NCBI GenBank assembly: GCA_037043235.1
Contig: JAWRVZ010000041.1
Location: forward strand, 3,132,001-3,196,000
DNA: 64,000 nucleotides
Direction of reading: 5' to 3'
Source: Rhodeus uyekii
Lineage: Eukaryota > Chordata > Actinopteri > Cypriniformes > Acheilognathidae
Both the position numbers and the translations under genes were made by a program. Below are positions 25,725 through 38,300 of this stretch, piece by piece (the stretch's first letter is position 1; the number at the start of each line of letters is the position of its first letter). Under the pieces are notes generated by a model that saw only the letters and a program-made list of their open reading frames with translations, had not been told where the DNA came from and did not search any database.

Positions 25725-26560
25725 TTTCTGCTGCGTTTTTCACGTACAGACAACAAAGTTCTCAAATTGATCTCCAGATTTAAAACACTGTATTATGCTG
25801 CCAGGCCAGTAGTTGGCGGTGTCACTTTGTAAAGAAGCACTACACACACCTATAGACTGAATGCACAATACTCATGATCTCACCATTTTTACAAATTCAT
25901 GCTTTTGAAAGCATTCATTTTTAGGTGAACTATCTATTGGACTAAAGAGACCAAAATCAGACCTCTCAAGACAACTGAAGAAGGTGCAGTTGCTTCTGAG
26001 GAGTCTGTCAATGTCCAAGGGGCAGGTGCCATATGGACAGGAACATGTTGAGCTGTGTTGCTTCGATAAATTGTTGTTGACACTGCCCTCTAGAGATGTA
26101 CGATATCACATTAGTATTGTAGGTCTCTGCCCATACGCCAGCTCTACCCACACTAGAAGCTCTGCAGCCTCTTCATCTCGAGCAGAGTGCTTACATGCTC
26201 TAGAGACATGCTGTCTTTGACCATTTATGAGGCCTCACATTTTGTTTTTCCTTTCCTCCCGTCTGTTCATTCCCTTACGTCACAGCACTGCTGTCTCATA
26301 AATCATCAGAGAGACTTACCAAGGGTCTTGCCATGACTCCACAAGCACGTGTGCTTTGAGGAAGGACTAAGCAGGGCAGAGAGTATCCAACTGACACCAA
26401 GCTCTGTCTGGCGCAGCTCAGCTAATAAATATGCAGTAGGAACGTTTGCAAGCAGGAGTGTCAGTCAGGTATCGCTGTATGGCTTTGTCATTCTCTTTTC
26501 AAGTTTCTTCAGCACATAAAAAACAAATACACATTCAAATGAGCCAAATGCAGGCTATAC
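25725..26560. other. intergenic DNA upstream of candidate exon
   Basis: No gene recognised. The piece 'ccagtagttggcggtgtcac' near 25810 recurs in fish genomes as a repeat fragment. A 14-base T run (26561-26574) follows immediately and forms the pyrimidine tract of the candidate exon. Confidence 0.4.
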
Positions 26561-26579
26561 TTTTTTTTTTTTTTCTGAG

Positions 26580-26678
26580 CGTCCCAGACTCCCAGCTTGA
26601 CATCTACGCGTGTGTAGATGAATACAAAGTGTTTGGCACAATGGAGTTCAACATCAGGGAGACCTTAAACCGCCTCAG
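26580..26678 (+). CDS. candidate internal coding exon (99 bp), unidentified
   Basis: A 14-T pyrimidine tract and CTGAG precede the segment, and CAG|gtatgt follows it, giving good acceptor and donor signals. The open frame between them reads VPDSQLDIYACVDEYKVF and continues to NIRETLNRLR. The exon starts and ends in phase 2, so its length (33 codons) would be frame-neutral. The acidic/aromatic mix looks more like protein than the surrounding frames. I do not recognise the family, and no partner exon is identified. It could be chance. Confidence 0.3.
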
Positions 26679-26684
26679 GTATGT

Positions 26685-27789
26685 GCGAGTACACCCACAT
26701 TTCTTTAATTAGCACTTGTGGCAGGTTCTGTTGGAGAGTTCAGAAATATATTTTCTAATTTGTGTCTTTGATTGAATTTCAGAGCGCCTGCAACGAGGTC
26801 TTGACCCCAGAGTATTGCATAATGTTCTCATCCTTGCTTCCCTCCTTGTGGGTGTTGTCGGAGGCAAGATTAGCATTTCATTAATGTACTTTCGGGTGCA
26901 GGTAAAGTGCTAGACTGTATGCGTCGTGTGGGAGCTCACCAAAACGTACTCATTCATGGTAAAGACCCATATGGCCACATTAACCTTTACAATAATTAAA
27001 CAATAAGCATGGCACACTAATCTATTTGTCTACCAGCACGCATGACAGTGCCTGGTAAATTGGTCAATTATCCTTTGTCAGTATGCGATGTATAATCTTA
27101 TTAGGGCAATAAAATAGTATTTTTATGATAATTGCAGGGCGAGTCCAGATGGTGACCCTAAAATTTGATTGGCCTCCTGAGATGCCACTACAAATGTGTA
27201 AACTATGATTGGCTAACCTGTTTTTCAGAGGAAGGAACATAAGAAAACAATTAATGAATTTATGAATGATTTGTTGTAAAATCTTTTAAACACTTAGTCT
27301 ATTTTCTTATCATGTGACCAGAATCATAAGAGCCAAATGTATACTATAATGTAGTGAAAGAGAGAGACTACCTTGAAAAATATGCATTTCTGTGGGTTTC
27401 ACACATTTTTGGAAAGTAACCCTGTTCTGCATTTCTAATAATCTAGATTTTTAAAGGAATGGATCTTCTTTTTCCTTCTTTTTTTCATCTTCACAGACAT
27501 CCCTATTGACCCTCATGCATAAAAAAAAAACTTTGGCTATTGAAACACGAAAACGCACTAATGCTGAGTGGGGTTCGTTTGCAGGAACCCTAGGTGACGC
27601 TGTTCGTAGAAACATTTCCAGTGCTTGATCTTTCCAGGTTCTATGCAGTTAACGCAGGGTATGGCATCTCATCACGTATGCCTATAATGATCTTTCAAAA
27701 CCTTTTCAGTGTGGGGAAAAATCCAGCACGAATAAATCGGCTTAGTGGACAGAATTAGAGGGGAAGGTTTTGGAGCCAGAGTAGGATTA
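26685..27789. other. intergenic or intronic DNA, no gene seen
   Basis: No exon recognised between the candidate exon and the CpG-rich region. The composition is AT-rich with a short A run at 27522-27531. Confidence 0.4.
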
Positions 27790-28520
27790 AGGAAAATTGT
27801 GTGAAATAAAAAGCGAGTGATCACGAGTGACTCTGTTCGTGTCTGTTTCGGGAGGGAGGGAGAGCGAAAGAGAGACAGAGATTTTCATCCAAATCCATAT
27901 CTATTTTTTAATCCTCGTCTGTGCGTAAACGTTGGTTGCAGCATTCGCGAGGAGACTATTTCACAATGCAACGCTTTTAATAATCTTTACGCAATCTTCA
28001 ACAACCCTACATCCTTCGAAGCGCGCATTTGTTTTAAACTTCAATCTTCCCTCCGACACTTGGACAGCATCATGACCAGTTTGTGGAATCGCGTCCCTTT
28101 GGAATGGTGGGAATTACGCAGCGAACTGTCGGAGAGCATGTAAACGCAAATGGAGTTTGGGATTTATTGCAAAATATGGGAAAGATGACCGTCCTGTCTT
28201 TGTGCTTTCTCTTGTGCGCTGATCTACTGCAAGTAGCTGTTGGTAAGTAATTTTGTGTGTTGGGTTTTATCGCACTCGTTTGCGCTTTATAGTAGAGCCT
28301 ACACGGCGTTTCGAATTCCGCACACATTCTCCTCAGAAACCGCCGCGCGCTCATATTGACACATCTTTCATATTTACTTAGATCAAGTTTGTCCGTTTTG
28401 TGCGAGACGCGGCTTAGTTTGGATTCTCCGACAACAGTGAGGCTTCAGCCGCGGTACTTTGGGGTAGTGTTGGCTGGGTAAGAGCACAGACACTGGGTGA
28501 ATGTCGTTTTTCATACGGTA
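27790..28520 (+). promoter_or_regulatory. CpG-rich promoter-like region
   Basis: CpG dinucleotides are clearly more frequent than in the flanking AT-rich DNA (for example gaagcgcgcatt near 28020, gaaaccgccgcgcgctc near 28338, gagacgcggct near 28405). The region surrounds the signal-peptide exon and so fits a CpG-island promoter. An upstream reading frame (27817-28143) overlaps the possible start at 28104 and ends before 28176. I see no clear TATA box. Confidence 0.45.
28176..28242 (+). CDS. first coding exon with signal peptide, gene unidentified
   Basis: The exon encodes MGKMTVLSLCFLLCADLLQV followed by A-V and one base of the next codon (G), then a strong donor, gtaagt, at 28243. It has a short charged N-end and a long leucine-rich core, as in a signal peptide, so the product should be secreted or a type I membrane protein. 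Phase-1 termination after a signal peptide is common in immunoglobulin-superfamily and other adhesion proteins, which is an inference only. ATG 28176 has A at -3 and G at +4. An in-frame ATG at 28104 would add 24 residues ahead of the hydrophobic core and is less likely. No later exon is recognised up to 64 kb, implying a long first intron. Confidence 0.55.
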
Positions 28521-28738
28521 CATTGTAAAACAGCAGGACGTTTATACATTCTGACGCCCAGATATAAATGAGGCTGAACGCATTAGTGCCAAGAGCTATT
28601 GACTTTAACCCTGACCGTATTTAGCATTTCATAATCAAATCTCATGATTACGCATGCATAATGCGATTGACTTTTATTGTCAATGTAAAAAAAAAAGAAA
28701 AGAGGAAGACATTTGACTTTTCTTAGATAACCATGGGA

Positions 28739-28742
<4 letters not shown>

Positions 28743-28784
<42 letters not shown>
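28743..28784. repeat. (TC)n microsatellite
   Basis: An uninterrupted dinucleotide tract of about 42 bases lies shortly after the candidate first exon, inside the presumed first intron. Confidence 0.95.
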
Positions 28785-28787
<3 letters not shown>

Positions 28788-30224
28788 TAAATAATAACCA
28801 GTAGTGTTACATTATGGGATAATGCAGTCATTAACCATTTTTATTTCATTATATAATAATTAAGGCATAATTAAGGTTCGAACGCCACTAAATTAAGCTT
28901 TTATAGTTCTAAAGTGTATTCCTTTTACAAGCATGTTTCATCAGAATTCCTTGTAACCACAAAAGTTAGATTGCAAGTTCGTCAAAGAGGACTACGCTTA
29001 TGAACTGAAATCATCGTGAGAAGGTAACCATGACAACCGAAAACTGCTCATTCTCATTCCTTTACAGTGCGGTACAAACTATAGACACAAACTATATATA
29101 TATATTTGGTTAACTGTACATATTCTAAAGGACGCCATTTTTACAGTTCAAAAGTGCAAAACAAAGCAGATTGTGTCACGAAAATTACCAAAAGATCTTT
29201 TTCCTTAAAAAGTAAACATGATATTCATTGAATAATTCACACACTGACCCTATGAATGCAGTTGTTTGCGTCGTTTTTCTGTACCTTAATCTATTGTCTC
29301 ACTTCAAACATGAATCATTTCAAGCGCCTAGAAACATTGCAAATTCACACTGAATAGCTTTCCCCTCGTTTGACTCTTAAAGAGATGTTCTTCCACCCCC
29401 AATATTTCCATGCCTTGATTTACATACTGCACAGAGCATGTACTGTATGTGCATGCGCTGTAACGGTCTGAAAATAGATATTTACTGAGAAAAATGTTAC
29501 TGGTGTGAGTCTGACATTTTTCATTTCTGACTATTTTATTTTCTCTTGCAAGTGAAAAACAGTAAAGATTTTAAACGCGTAAAATTGTTATGTGATTGTT
29601 CAAACCATCGTGATATGCTGAGTCTGTACTTAGGGGCCCTGAGTTGAATGAAAGTCTGTATGGGGTTTCCCTGGGTCTGTAAAGGTTGAAATCCTCAGTT
29701 GTACTTGATGATTGATGTGTTCAGGTTCTAATCTCAGGGCGACATCTGGTACATTTATAGTACTCATCGTCACTCCCGCCCAGCTGTTTTCATCCTCTCT
29801 GTGTTGGAAGATTACATGTCCTCATGCAAAAACCCAACAAAGAAACAAAGTCAGTGATATAACTCCAGCGGTGTCCTGCAAATAATGAACTACAGAGTGA
29901 AGCGATCATTCTTAATTTCAGACTGCACTCATGGTTGGCGTGTCCCATATTTTAATACAGGCCACCTGAGCATTATGCAGGTTGGTGAGTGAGCGAGAGA
30001 ATAATTTATTGTTGCACAAACCATCAGGTCTCAAAGTTCACCTGAGGTTGTGGTCACAAATTGGAGTATGGATGGTCTACAACTACAATTAATGGACAGG
30101 AGATGTTTTTATGGGTCGAGTGCCATTGTCATCCTCCTGTTTCCTTTTCATCGTCATTTCAGTGTCCTGCTGCCTGGAGCAAAAAAACAGTGTTTTTTGA
30201 TGACAGCAATACAATTAAGATGAA
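28785..30224. other. presumed first-intron DNA, no exon seen
   Basis: AT-rich sequence with a short TA tract at about 29094-29104. I see no exon or complete repeat. Confidence 0.4.
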
Positions 30225-30500
30225 AAATGAATGAAAAACTAAAACCATTAAAAAAATCTGTAACATAAACTGAAATCATTGAAAACACACACAAAAAAAA
30301 TCAAGATATTTTAATTAATCTATAGTAGCCAAGGCTTCATTTCTCTTTTTTTAGTTAAAATTTAAGTACTGAAATTACTAAAACTAAAACGGAAATGTAG
30401 AAATACAAATAAAAAACTAATACAAATGATAAAACACAACAAAATGACTAAAACTTTAATTAAAAATAAATTAAAAATGGTTTAATTAATTCAAAATATT
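30225..30500. repeat. A-rich low-complexity repeat (aaaactaaaac type)
   Basis: Irregular copies of 'actaaaactaaaac' and 'aaaaataaattaaaaa' fill the segment, a common degenerate fish low-complexity repeat. Confidence 0.6.
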
Positions 30501-31481
30501 AATAAAAACCTATAATATAGTTAAACAATGAAACTAAATTAGTGCTGAAAACACTACTAAAACATTCTCTTTTATGCAAATCCTTTACCAAGATGTCTTT
30601 CAGTACACGAGAATGACTGATTGTACTTGAAGATTGAAGATACAAAATCAATCCAAATGAACAACTTCCCATTCTGTTTCTTAGACAGCATTTCATACAT
30701 TAGAAACCGAGCCCATCTTTCATCATGGAGCTGTTTCGCCCTCCTGACATTACTGCCATCTCAGATTTAGAAATAAAGCTCGTCTGGAGGTGCTGTTACT
30801 CCTAATGGCCTTTAACTCCAGGAGTGACCCACAGCATCACCCTCAACACCCCTCAGAGCTCAGGGCAGTGCCGGCTCTCCACAACTGAGCCATTCAACCC
30901 CCCTGTGGATTTCTCCATTTCCTCTTTTTAAGAGACTTCTTCCCTAACAGATCCATCATGATCAAGTGCACTAGCTGCAGTCAGAGACAGGTGTTGGCAA
31001 TTCCAGCTTTAGTGTTCAATAATCACTCTTTGATTTCCCGCCTCCTTTAGAAGACATAAATGTGACCTTCCGGAGCTTCTTTGTCACTCAATACAAACTT
31101 GAATCTTCCAAATGAATTATTCAAAGAAAGACAAATGAGTTCTCTCTATGCTAACTGTCTAAATGCACATTTGCTTCTTGGCTCAGTTACAGTAAGTTTC
31201 ATTGGGGGAGATGAATCTGAGTCGTCTGCTTTGAATTTTTAGATGTTACAAAGGAGAACGTTATCTGATCATCCAGTTACAGTATAAAGATATGATACAT
31301 CAATTTAATTTTGATCTGATAATGTCTTTTGATGATGCAACATCAAAGCAAGTACATTCAAATGCTGATCTCTTTTACCCAGGACTGAGTGTAGTCAGTC
31401 TTCTCTTTCAACAGTTTCATCAGCCATATTTTAGAGGTTCATAGAGTAGCAGACATGAGTCACATGCCTGTTTTCTTGTTA
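30501..31481. other. presumed intronic DNA, no exon seen
   Basis: No recognisable coding sequence or transposon. The minus-strand frame at 30499-30696 has no domain. Confidence 0.4.
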
Positions 31482-31628
31482 CATTTGTGCATTTAGAATA
31501 TTCTTTTATTCAAAGCATGTTAAATTGCACTCAATGTATACATTTTATCAGCTCATGCTCTCCGAGGGAATTGAATCCAAGAGCTTGTCATTGCTAGTGT
31601 GATGCTCTACTGTTTGAGCAACAGGAAT
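31482..31628 (-). repeat. tRNA-derived SINE, copy 2
   Basis: The right part, complement of 'gatgctctactgtttgagca', resembles the tRNA-like head of copy 1, and the left part 'gcatttagaatattctttta' resembles its tail. 'ctccgagggaattgaatcc' corresponds to the degenerate B box region. Confidence 0.6.
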
Positions 31629-33604
31629 GCTGTTATAAGTGCAAAATAAATAAATATAATGTAACCCAGCCAAGAAGAGGAAGTAATCTCATGAAAGAGA
31701 AATTAATCTTACTTAAAACCTGTTACTCCCAAACAATTACATTAATTTATATGTAGGTTCTATTAAATACTGGTAAATAAAACTAAACAGTTCCAAACAT
31801 TCAAACACTAGAACAAATCCTTTAAATTTAATGAATTTATTAAGTAAATTCTATATTAAACTATACAATAAAACACAAATTTGGCTATAGTGGCATTCAT
31901 TATAAACCTCAAACTTCGAGCTAAAATGAATTTATTTGAAGTGAAACTGTACGGCACACTAACTCAAAAACTTGCGACCTGACGTGAGATTTGATCGTAG
32001 CCGCCGCTCTTATTGATGAATATTGATGAATCCATATTGATGAATCCTAAGTTGTGTGTGTAAACGACCATACGCCTGGTTTTCTGTCATACATTTGTTT
32101 AATAAATGAGGCCCAGTGTCTCTAAAAAAGTGTACTTGAGAAGGTATCTTGACATGAAACTATGAACAAAGTACGGTAAATCTTGGTTAAGTAAATACAG
32201 GTTCACTTTGCAGCAAAGATAAATATGATTTGTGCACGAGGCCATTGAAGTTCAAAAGACATTTTTAACCAATTTTGACAGTTTTCCTTTTAGTCTATGT
32301 CATGTTAACAATTTTGCTTATTGTTTTAGAGTGTGTGCAGTTCATGGAAATATGATTGAATTTTCTACTATTCCTGCTTCTGTGGTTAGCATTGGAAAGG
32401 TGACAGAGCGAAGGGCTTCCCAAGCCAGTGCTGCCATTTCTTAACAGCAAATGAAAACAAACATAATCCATCTGTATATTGACGGTTGTACCGTAAAGCC
32501 TGTTCTCCAGTTTTCCTTGTCACATAAAGAACATAATACTTTCTGCAAACTATACTCCAACTTACTGGTGTAAGCAGGTTGCTGTATTGCGTTAAAAGTT
32601 TTAAGGGCTTCAGTAAGCAGGGGAAGAATAGATGAGCACATATTGATAAAGGCTTGTTTATGGAAGGGTGGCGTAGTGCATCGATACTGTACTTACAGTA
32701 CTGCTTATGTAATGTTTATGATGGATTTAGGAAGGCTGGGTAAAGGAAATACTCTCCTTTCTAGCAACCAATGTTGGATTGGCATGTTCGGTGCAACCAC
32801 AGAAAACACTATAAATTAATTTCAAGATAATAAGACAGAGTTAAAGGGATTTATTTCAGCTTTATTAGAATGTAATATGGGTTCAGACTTCAGAGCTGTT
32901 AACAAATAGCATTGCGATGTTTATTTGTGTTTGGATGCTCTTATCTGTGCACCTGCGAAAATGATTCTGATTAATGAGTAGACTGAGGTGATCTTTACTG
33001 GCATGCCTGTCCTTTGACATGGAAATTTGCTCAAGTTGGGCAGCTTTGTCTTTTGTTTTTGCAAGCATAAATTAAATGATTACACACGCTGAGCTGTGGA
33101 TTTGGCAGCCCTATGCTGAAAATTGATTACCTTTGACAATTTTTCATTTGCAGACAAAGCTATTGTCAACTCTGGGATGGATGTTTTGAAACTACAGTCG
33201 AATGAATTCCGATTTAATTCATCTAGCTGCCTCCGTTTCTCAAAACGCAAGGTCAGTGGGGGAACGGATGACCCCTGTGACACTTGGTACAGTTCAATCC
33301 AGTTTTATTTGAGCCATAATGGGACATTTTTGAAATTCAAAAGCATGAATAGGAAGGACATTAAAATGTTACATTTTCTGCATTTCTTTTAGAAACATTT
33401 TCACTGACCTTCGATCACATTTAGTCAAATATTAACTAGGACTTGCCATCAAAAGTAAAAAAGAAAAGAAAGGAAAGTAATTTCACATTTGGTAGAGTTT
33501 ACTGTATGTATGTATAATTATATAATAAAAATCATATAGGTAATGCTTTACAATAATGTTTCATTTCTTAACAGAAGTTAAATACTTTAATTGAACAAAA
33601 AATT
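31629..33604. other. presumed intronic DNA with repeat scraps
   Basis: Near 31990-32120 a short tandem 'attgatgaat' array and 'aataaatgaggccc' suggest the end of an old transposon that I cannot classify. The rest is AT-rich with no exon recognised. Confidence 0.4.
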
Positions 33605-33770
33605 ATAATTTTTCACCCTAAAGTAAAAGTTTGGTATTCATTTACTCACTCTCAAATTGTTACAAACCTGTATAAATTTCTTTGTTCTTCTGAACACAAA
33701 GCAAGAATTTTTGAAGGATGTTGGTTGTCATTTTTCCCCCATACAATGGGAGTCAACAAACGCTCTTCTC
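33605..33770. repeat. fish hairpin-type MITE, copy 3 (left arm only)
   Basis: The piece has 'catttactcactctcaaattg', 'acaaacctgtataaatttc', 'ttctgaacacaaagcaag' and 'atacaatgggagtcaaca', matching the left arm and centre of the common hairpin MITE. The complementary right arm is missing. Confidence 0.6.
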
Positions 33771-34117
33771 TTCACCCATCTTCTTTAAGCTCATCACTCA
33801 TCAAGGTCTCTAATGCAGATGATGCGCATCTCTTCAGCTGAATCATCTTATGAAGGGCTCTCAACATGATAGACAGAACAACAACAACAAAAACGTTAAA
33901 ATGTGTTTTATGGATATAGAGGACATAAGATTCTCTGAATGACTTAGAATGTTCCATAATCACACATTTACAGCACAGCGCCACTGCAGGGATTCGATAA
34001 GGCAATAGCAAATGGGCAGAAGAGTGCTACTGTGTTTAATATAATCCTTATATGGACATTTTATGCAATAATTCAATAAACAAGAAATTAATTTTGAGAC
34101 AGGTCCAGTGTGAGTCG
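33771..34117. other. presumed intronic DNA, no exon seen
   Basis: No gene recognised. The two minus-strand frames here (33772-34157) show no domain. Confidence 0.4.
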
Positions 34118-34178
34118 CTTTTGCATTTCTTTGAAACTGAACCCATGACCTTGGCATAACACTCTACTTTTTAAGCTA
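34118..34178 (-). repeat. tRNA-derived SINE fragment, copy 3
   Basis: The sequence 'gaacccatgaccttggcat' followed by 'aacactctactttttaagct' is a decayed version of the head of copies 1 and 2 (B-box-like then A-box-like on the minus strand). Confidence 0.45.
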
Positions 34179-34589
34179 TTTGAATGAAGCAACAATGGCA
34201 TTAATTGTTGTGTATTGTGACTTGTGGTGGCAAAATCTTTTATCAATTCTGAATAAGAGACAAATATCCCAATTGTAATTTATAAAGGTTTATTTTCTTG
34301 CAAGAAAAGGTCAACTGTCATACAGACATCTGAAGCTGCCCTGCAGAGCGTGACAAAGAAGGGAGGGCTGCTTCGGCACTTATATCTCTAGTCAAGGCTA
34401 AGTATTTCTTCAGACTTATTATATTTTACTTACTAGTTCAACAGAATAAAAATACAGTTAATGTCACACAATAATCAATAATGTCAAGAAACAAAATATA
34501 ATCATATATAAGAAGGAAAAAGAAAACATATCATTTATAAAATTCCATTACAGACTAAATTAGACTTTTGATGATACAAAATTGTTTCC

Positions 34590-34998
34590 CGTGCAACATG
34601 GTGGCTCTGTGGGTTGCTTAAAGTTGCGGGTTCGAGTCCTGGCTGGGTCAAGAGATGTAGAATTTGCATGTTCTCCTCGTTTTGCGTCCTTCATATGGTA
34701 GTGTCAAGCTCAGTAACGTGCAAAATCTCCTAATATTTAGCAGCAAATGTTGGAATAAAATGTTATTTTATGTTTTTGTAAGCAAATTAATAGCTGTTTA
34801 GTGTTTAATGTTGATTTATGATGGAGATTTAATTTTCCCCACAACGCAAAGACATGCAGGATAGGTGAATTTCAGACACTAAATTGTCTGTTAGTGTGAG
34901 TGTAAATGGCGACGTGTTTTGTGCTGCAATGGACTGGCCCGAGATGCTGGGATAGGCTCCATTATCCCAACTTTGGGGTTTGGAAAATGGATGGATAG
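34590..34998 (+). repeat. tRNA-derived SINE with L2-type tail, interrupted
   Basis: The head carries an A-box-like 'gtggctctgtgggttgct' and a perfect B box GGTTCGAGTCC at 34629-34639. Next come 'agaatttgcatgttctcct' and, after an AT-rich interruption (about 34692-34842), 'gcaaagacatgcaggatagg', 'actaaattgtctgttagtg' and the 'ggaaaatggatggatagg' tail. This order is that of DANA-like and related fish SINEs. RNA polymerase III promoter boxes make it a retroposed copy, not a gene. Confidence 0.75.
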
Positions 34999-37016
34999 GT
35001 ATTATGGGTTATCCAACAACATATATATACTATAGTAACATGTCTGCTGAGATAACACACAAAATAACTGTGACTTTTTGCAGTAATATCCATCTTTCTT
35101 CAGCAGGGTCAGTGGCAAACACACTCCTTTAAATTCCACATGCAGCCATGGCCTCCCAAATCCAGTGACCTGTGCATTTCCCTTGCCACAGATTCTGGAT
35201 GCTGCATGCGTGTTAATCCCATGGCTCTTATATACATTTTGCTTGAATTCGTCCAAATGACTTGAGTCTTTATGCATCGATTTCTCAAGGTTATTGTGCT
35301 GTATATTGATTTTAATCTCTCACCGCATCCATTTGAAATTCCAGGAAGTCAAAGTTCATACTTGAACTTCTCAGTAATGAACCTCTAATAATCTTGATTC
35401 TAATCTTGCTGGGAAATCCCTCTGTTGCAGTAGTGGACGCTGAGCTGGCACAAACACAAAGACATTTACTGACTGATGTTCTTCAGAGCGTTTACAAGAT
35501 TACTTTTCATTTTATCTCCATGCTTGTGAAATTCATTCAAGGTGTGCTGCCCAGTGAATGAAAACTTCAAGAACACATACTGTGGTTCCGGGAACTTATT
35601 ATCTTCACATAATGGACAATATTTTTGGTGCAGTCTTTATAAAAACCCAATGATTATACATATTTAAAGGGTCACTAACAAAGCAAACACAGCTTTTAGC
35701 ACAGTGCTTGAAAGATAACGTGGTGAACTCAAGCCAAAAGATTTATTATAAGTCTTAACAGTTCAGGTGCATGTTCAGGGGTCAATACGCAGAGAACAAG
35801 GCCTGTTTTGATGAGAGTCATGGAAAAAGAAAAGGCCACAGTGGGTGTTTGTGGTTAAGTGCACCACCATTCTTCCTTTATCTCAAGGTTAATGTGGCCT
35901 ATAATAACAGCTCCAATTCCTGTTTTGTGAATCCAGGGTCATAGATCAGGTGGCCACGCAAACCTGATGAGATGTTATGATATCTTGTACATGGCCATCA
36001 AATGTCATTTGTAAAGTGTTCCTATTATTCTATTTTTTTTAAAGTTTCTAATTTTGTTTTGGAAGTCGTCCAAGGTAAAAAAACAACAACACTTTACTGT
36101 TTTGTAATGTACATTGCAGCATCACCTCTTTCCTTACAGTGTCTGAAACAGAACAAGGATTCAGTCTCTCTAAACCCCTTCTTTAAGAGTATGTGTCGAA
36201 AACAAAAAATATATATTTGAACGTCAGCTCAGGAAACTTCCTCGACACTTGCATACACAATGAATCAAACATCAATGATGGTGTAAGTTTTACTGTATCA
36301 ATTCAATCCTGAGTTCTCATCCTTTGAAAATGCTTTTTTTTCACAGTGGAAACCTGACATGTTGATGATGACATAAACCAAAGTCCTCCAGGCCTTGTCT
36401 ACAAAATAGATTGATTGCAGACAGCCAATAAAGACTTAAGGCAGGCATTATGGAAATACTTTACAAACGTAGGTTCAAGTTAGTAAGGCTGGAATTACTG
36501 ATGACTTGTTTTAGGGAATCCAGAATTAGTCCTTTTAGAAAACTTGTGCATAATTCTGCAACTTGTGCATAACTTGTGCATAATTCTGCATTTTGATCTT
36601 TGATGCAGACCTTTGACACTCAAAATTATGTATACATGAATGGTAATATCTGAACATTTCAGAGGCCATTTAAAGCTTTATGTTGCTACACTGGGAAACA
36701 TAAGAAACAGCTCTTTTTCTGGACAGCCCATCTCGCCAAGGTAAGGAGGTGCTGAAGGAAGGTTCTGGCGGCTGTATTAGTTGAGAATTTAAGGATTGTG
36801 ATCCGTGAGCTGATCTGAGGCTTTCCTCTGTCCTGTTTCTGTCTGCCCGTGACAGCTGGGCTCGACTCAGAGGAAGTGAGAATAGATATTGGCAGGAAAG
36901 AAGAATGTGCCAACCTTTCTGTCCACCAATCATTGACTATTGGCGCAGTGCCTCAATCACTGCTTGCATTAAACGATTAGACAAAGAAAAAAATAAAAAT
37001 CATTAGTGTATACATT
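34999..37016. other. presumed intronic DNA, no exon seen
   Basis: No gene or complete repeat recognised. A local direct repeat of 'cttgtgcataattctgca' lies around 36544-36595. Confidence 0.4.
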
Positions 37017-37095
37017 TACATTAATGCATTTGGCAGACGCTTTTATCCAAAGCGATTACATTGCATTCACATGACCTTTGAGCTACAGGAAAGCT
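37017..37095. repeat. tRNA-derived SINE, internally deleted, copy 4
   Basis: The tail 'gcatttggcagacgctttta' and 'ccaaagcgattacattgcat' join directly to 'catgacctttgagctacagg', the edge of the tRNA-like head. The middle seen in copy 1 is missing. Confidence 0.65.
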
Positions 37096-38219
37096 AAATA
37101 AATGCATTCCCATTAATTGATAATTCCATCGAAAACCATTATGAAGAAAACACGTTGTGTTCATATTCTGGATTAATCTGCTCGCCTGTATATAGATAAA
37201 AGATGTAAATTGAATTTTATCGTTTGATATCACTTTTTTCAGTATATTAAGGCACTTAAAGGGTGGGTTGTTGCACCTATAAGGATTAAGCATCTCCTTA
37301 ACCTCCACCTATGCTGCTTCATCATCCCTTTAATTCTGACAGACTCTCTACATAGCATTTTATAAAGACAGTTTACATTTTAAAAGTTTATTTCCTTTAT
37401 TTGCAAGAGCTACTACTGTCAGAGAGAGAGAGAGAGTTTCTGGTAATCAATAAAAAAGGAAATGGAATTTTAACATTGTTGCTGTTTAATTGGCAAATCC
37501 ATCATGGTGGAGAAAATTAGCTGTAGATGAAGGTTTTAATGACAGGTTAGAATTGTAATCCCAATTTTGTTCATCTGTGTTTAAAATGAAGTGGTACTAC
37601 ACCATTTGTTTATTTATTGAATTTAAAATAAATCCCAAATCAACTGATTAGTTCGATGACCGTTGTCCTCCAGGGCTCCACGACAGTCAAGTGACTGAAG
37701 ACCATGAATTCAGGTTTGTGGAGACAGATCCACGGTGATTCTGAATGTCCCGAAACCCTTGTATTAATACAACAGTGACAACAGCACAAACATAAAACGA
37801 TCTTGCAAATTGCGGTTTCTATTGAAGATTTTCAGCCATTCCCTTTCTTTATAGTAAAAGCAATGAACTGCAAGTGATTGGGCAATTTTAGAAGAATAAA
37901 ATCTTTCTGGCTTTAGATTTTGTTCAAGTTGTATTCACAGTATGCTGGCCTTTATCATTACATTTGCCTTTGTTCTGTTGACAGTGCAGTTATTGCTCTT
38001 CCATTTCTATTTTGGCTTGAAGATTGATGATTGTCTTCCAAGCCTCAAATACCAGTTTATTGCAATTAATCAAACAAACAAAAAAGAAAGGTTTGTTTCA
38101 TTTTCAACTCTGTCATACATGATGTGATGCTCGTTTTTGGCTGGATTTATAAAATTGTTTAAAATGTCTTAAAATAATAATTAAAAAAACATTTTATTTA
38201 TATAGTTATGCATTATTTG
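37096..38219. other. presumed intronic DNA, no exon seen
   Basis: A short (GA)n tract lies at 37420-37436. The frame at 37942-38127 is hydrophobic at its start but lacks splice support. Confidence 0.4.
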
Positions 38220-38300
38220 TAATAAAAAAGTAATATTTAAAAAATATATATCTTTATATATATTTATATATATATATAAAAAATATATATATTCTTTATC
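38220..38300. repeat. A/T low-complexity tract
   Basis: The segment is almost wholly A and T, with 'tatatatttatatatatata' and 'aaaatatatatatt' runs. Confidence 0.8.

Noticed and set aside
27817..28143. 108-codon open frame overlapping the CpG-rich region
   Set aside because: It overlaps the signal-peptide exon in another frame, has no recognisable domain and fits better as an upstream reading frame or chance frame in GC-richer DNA.
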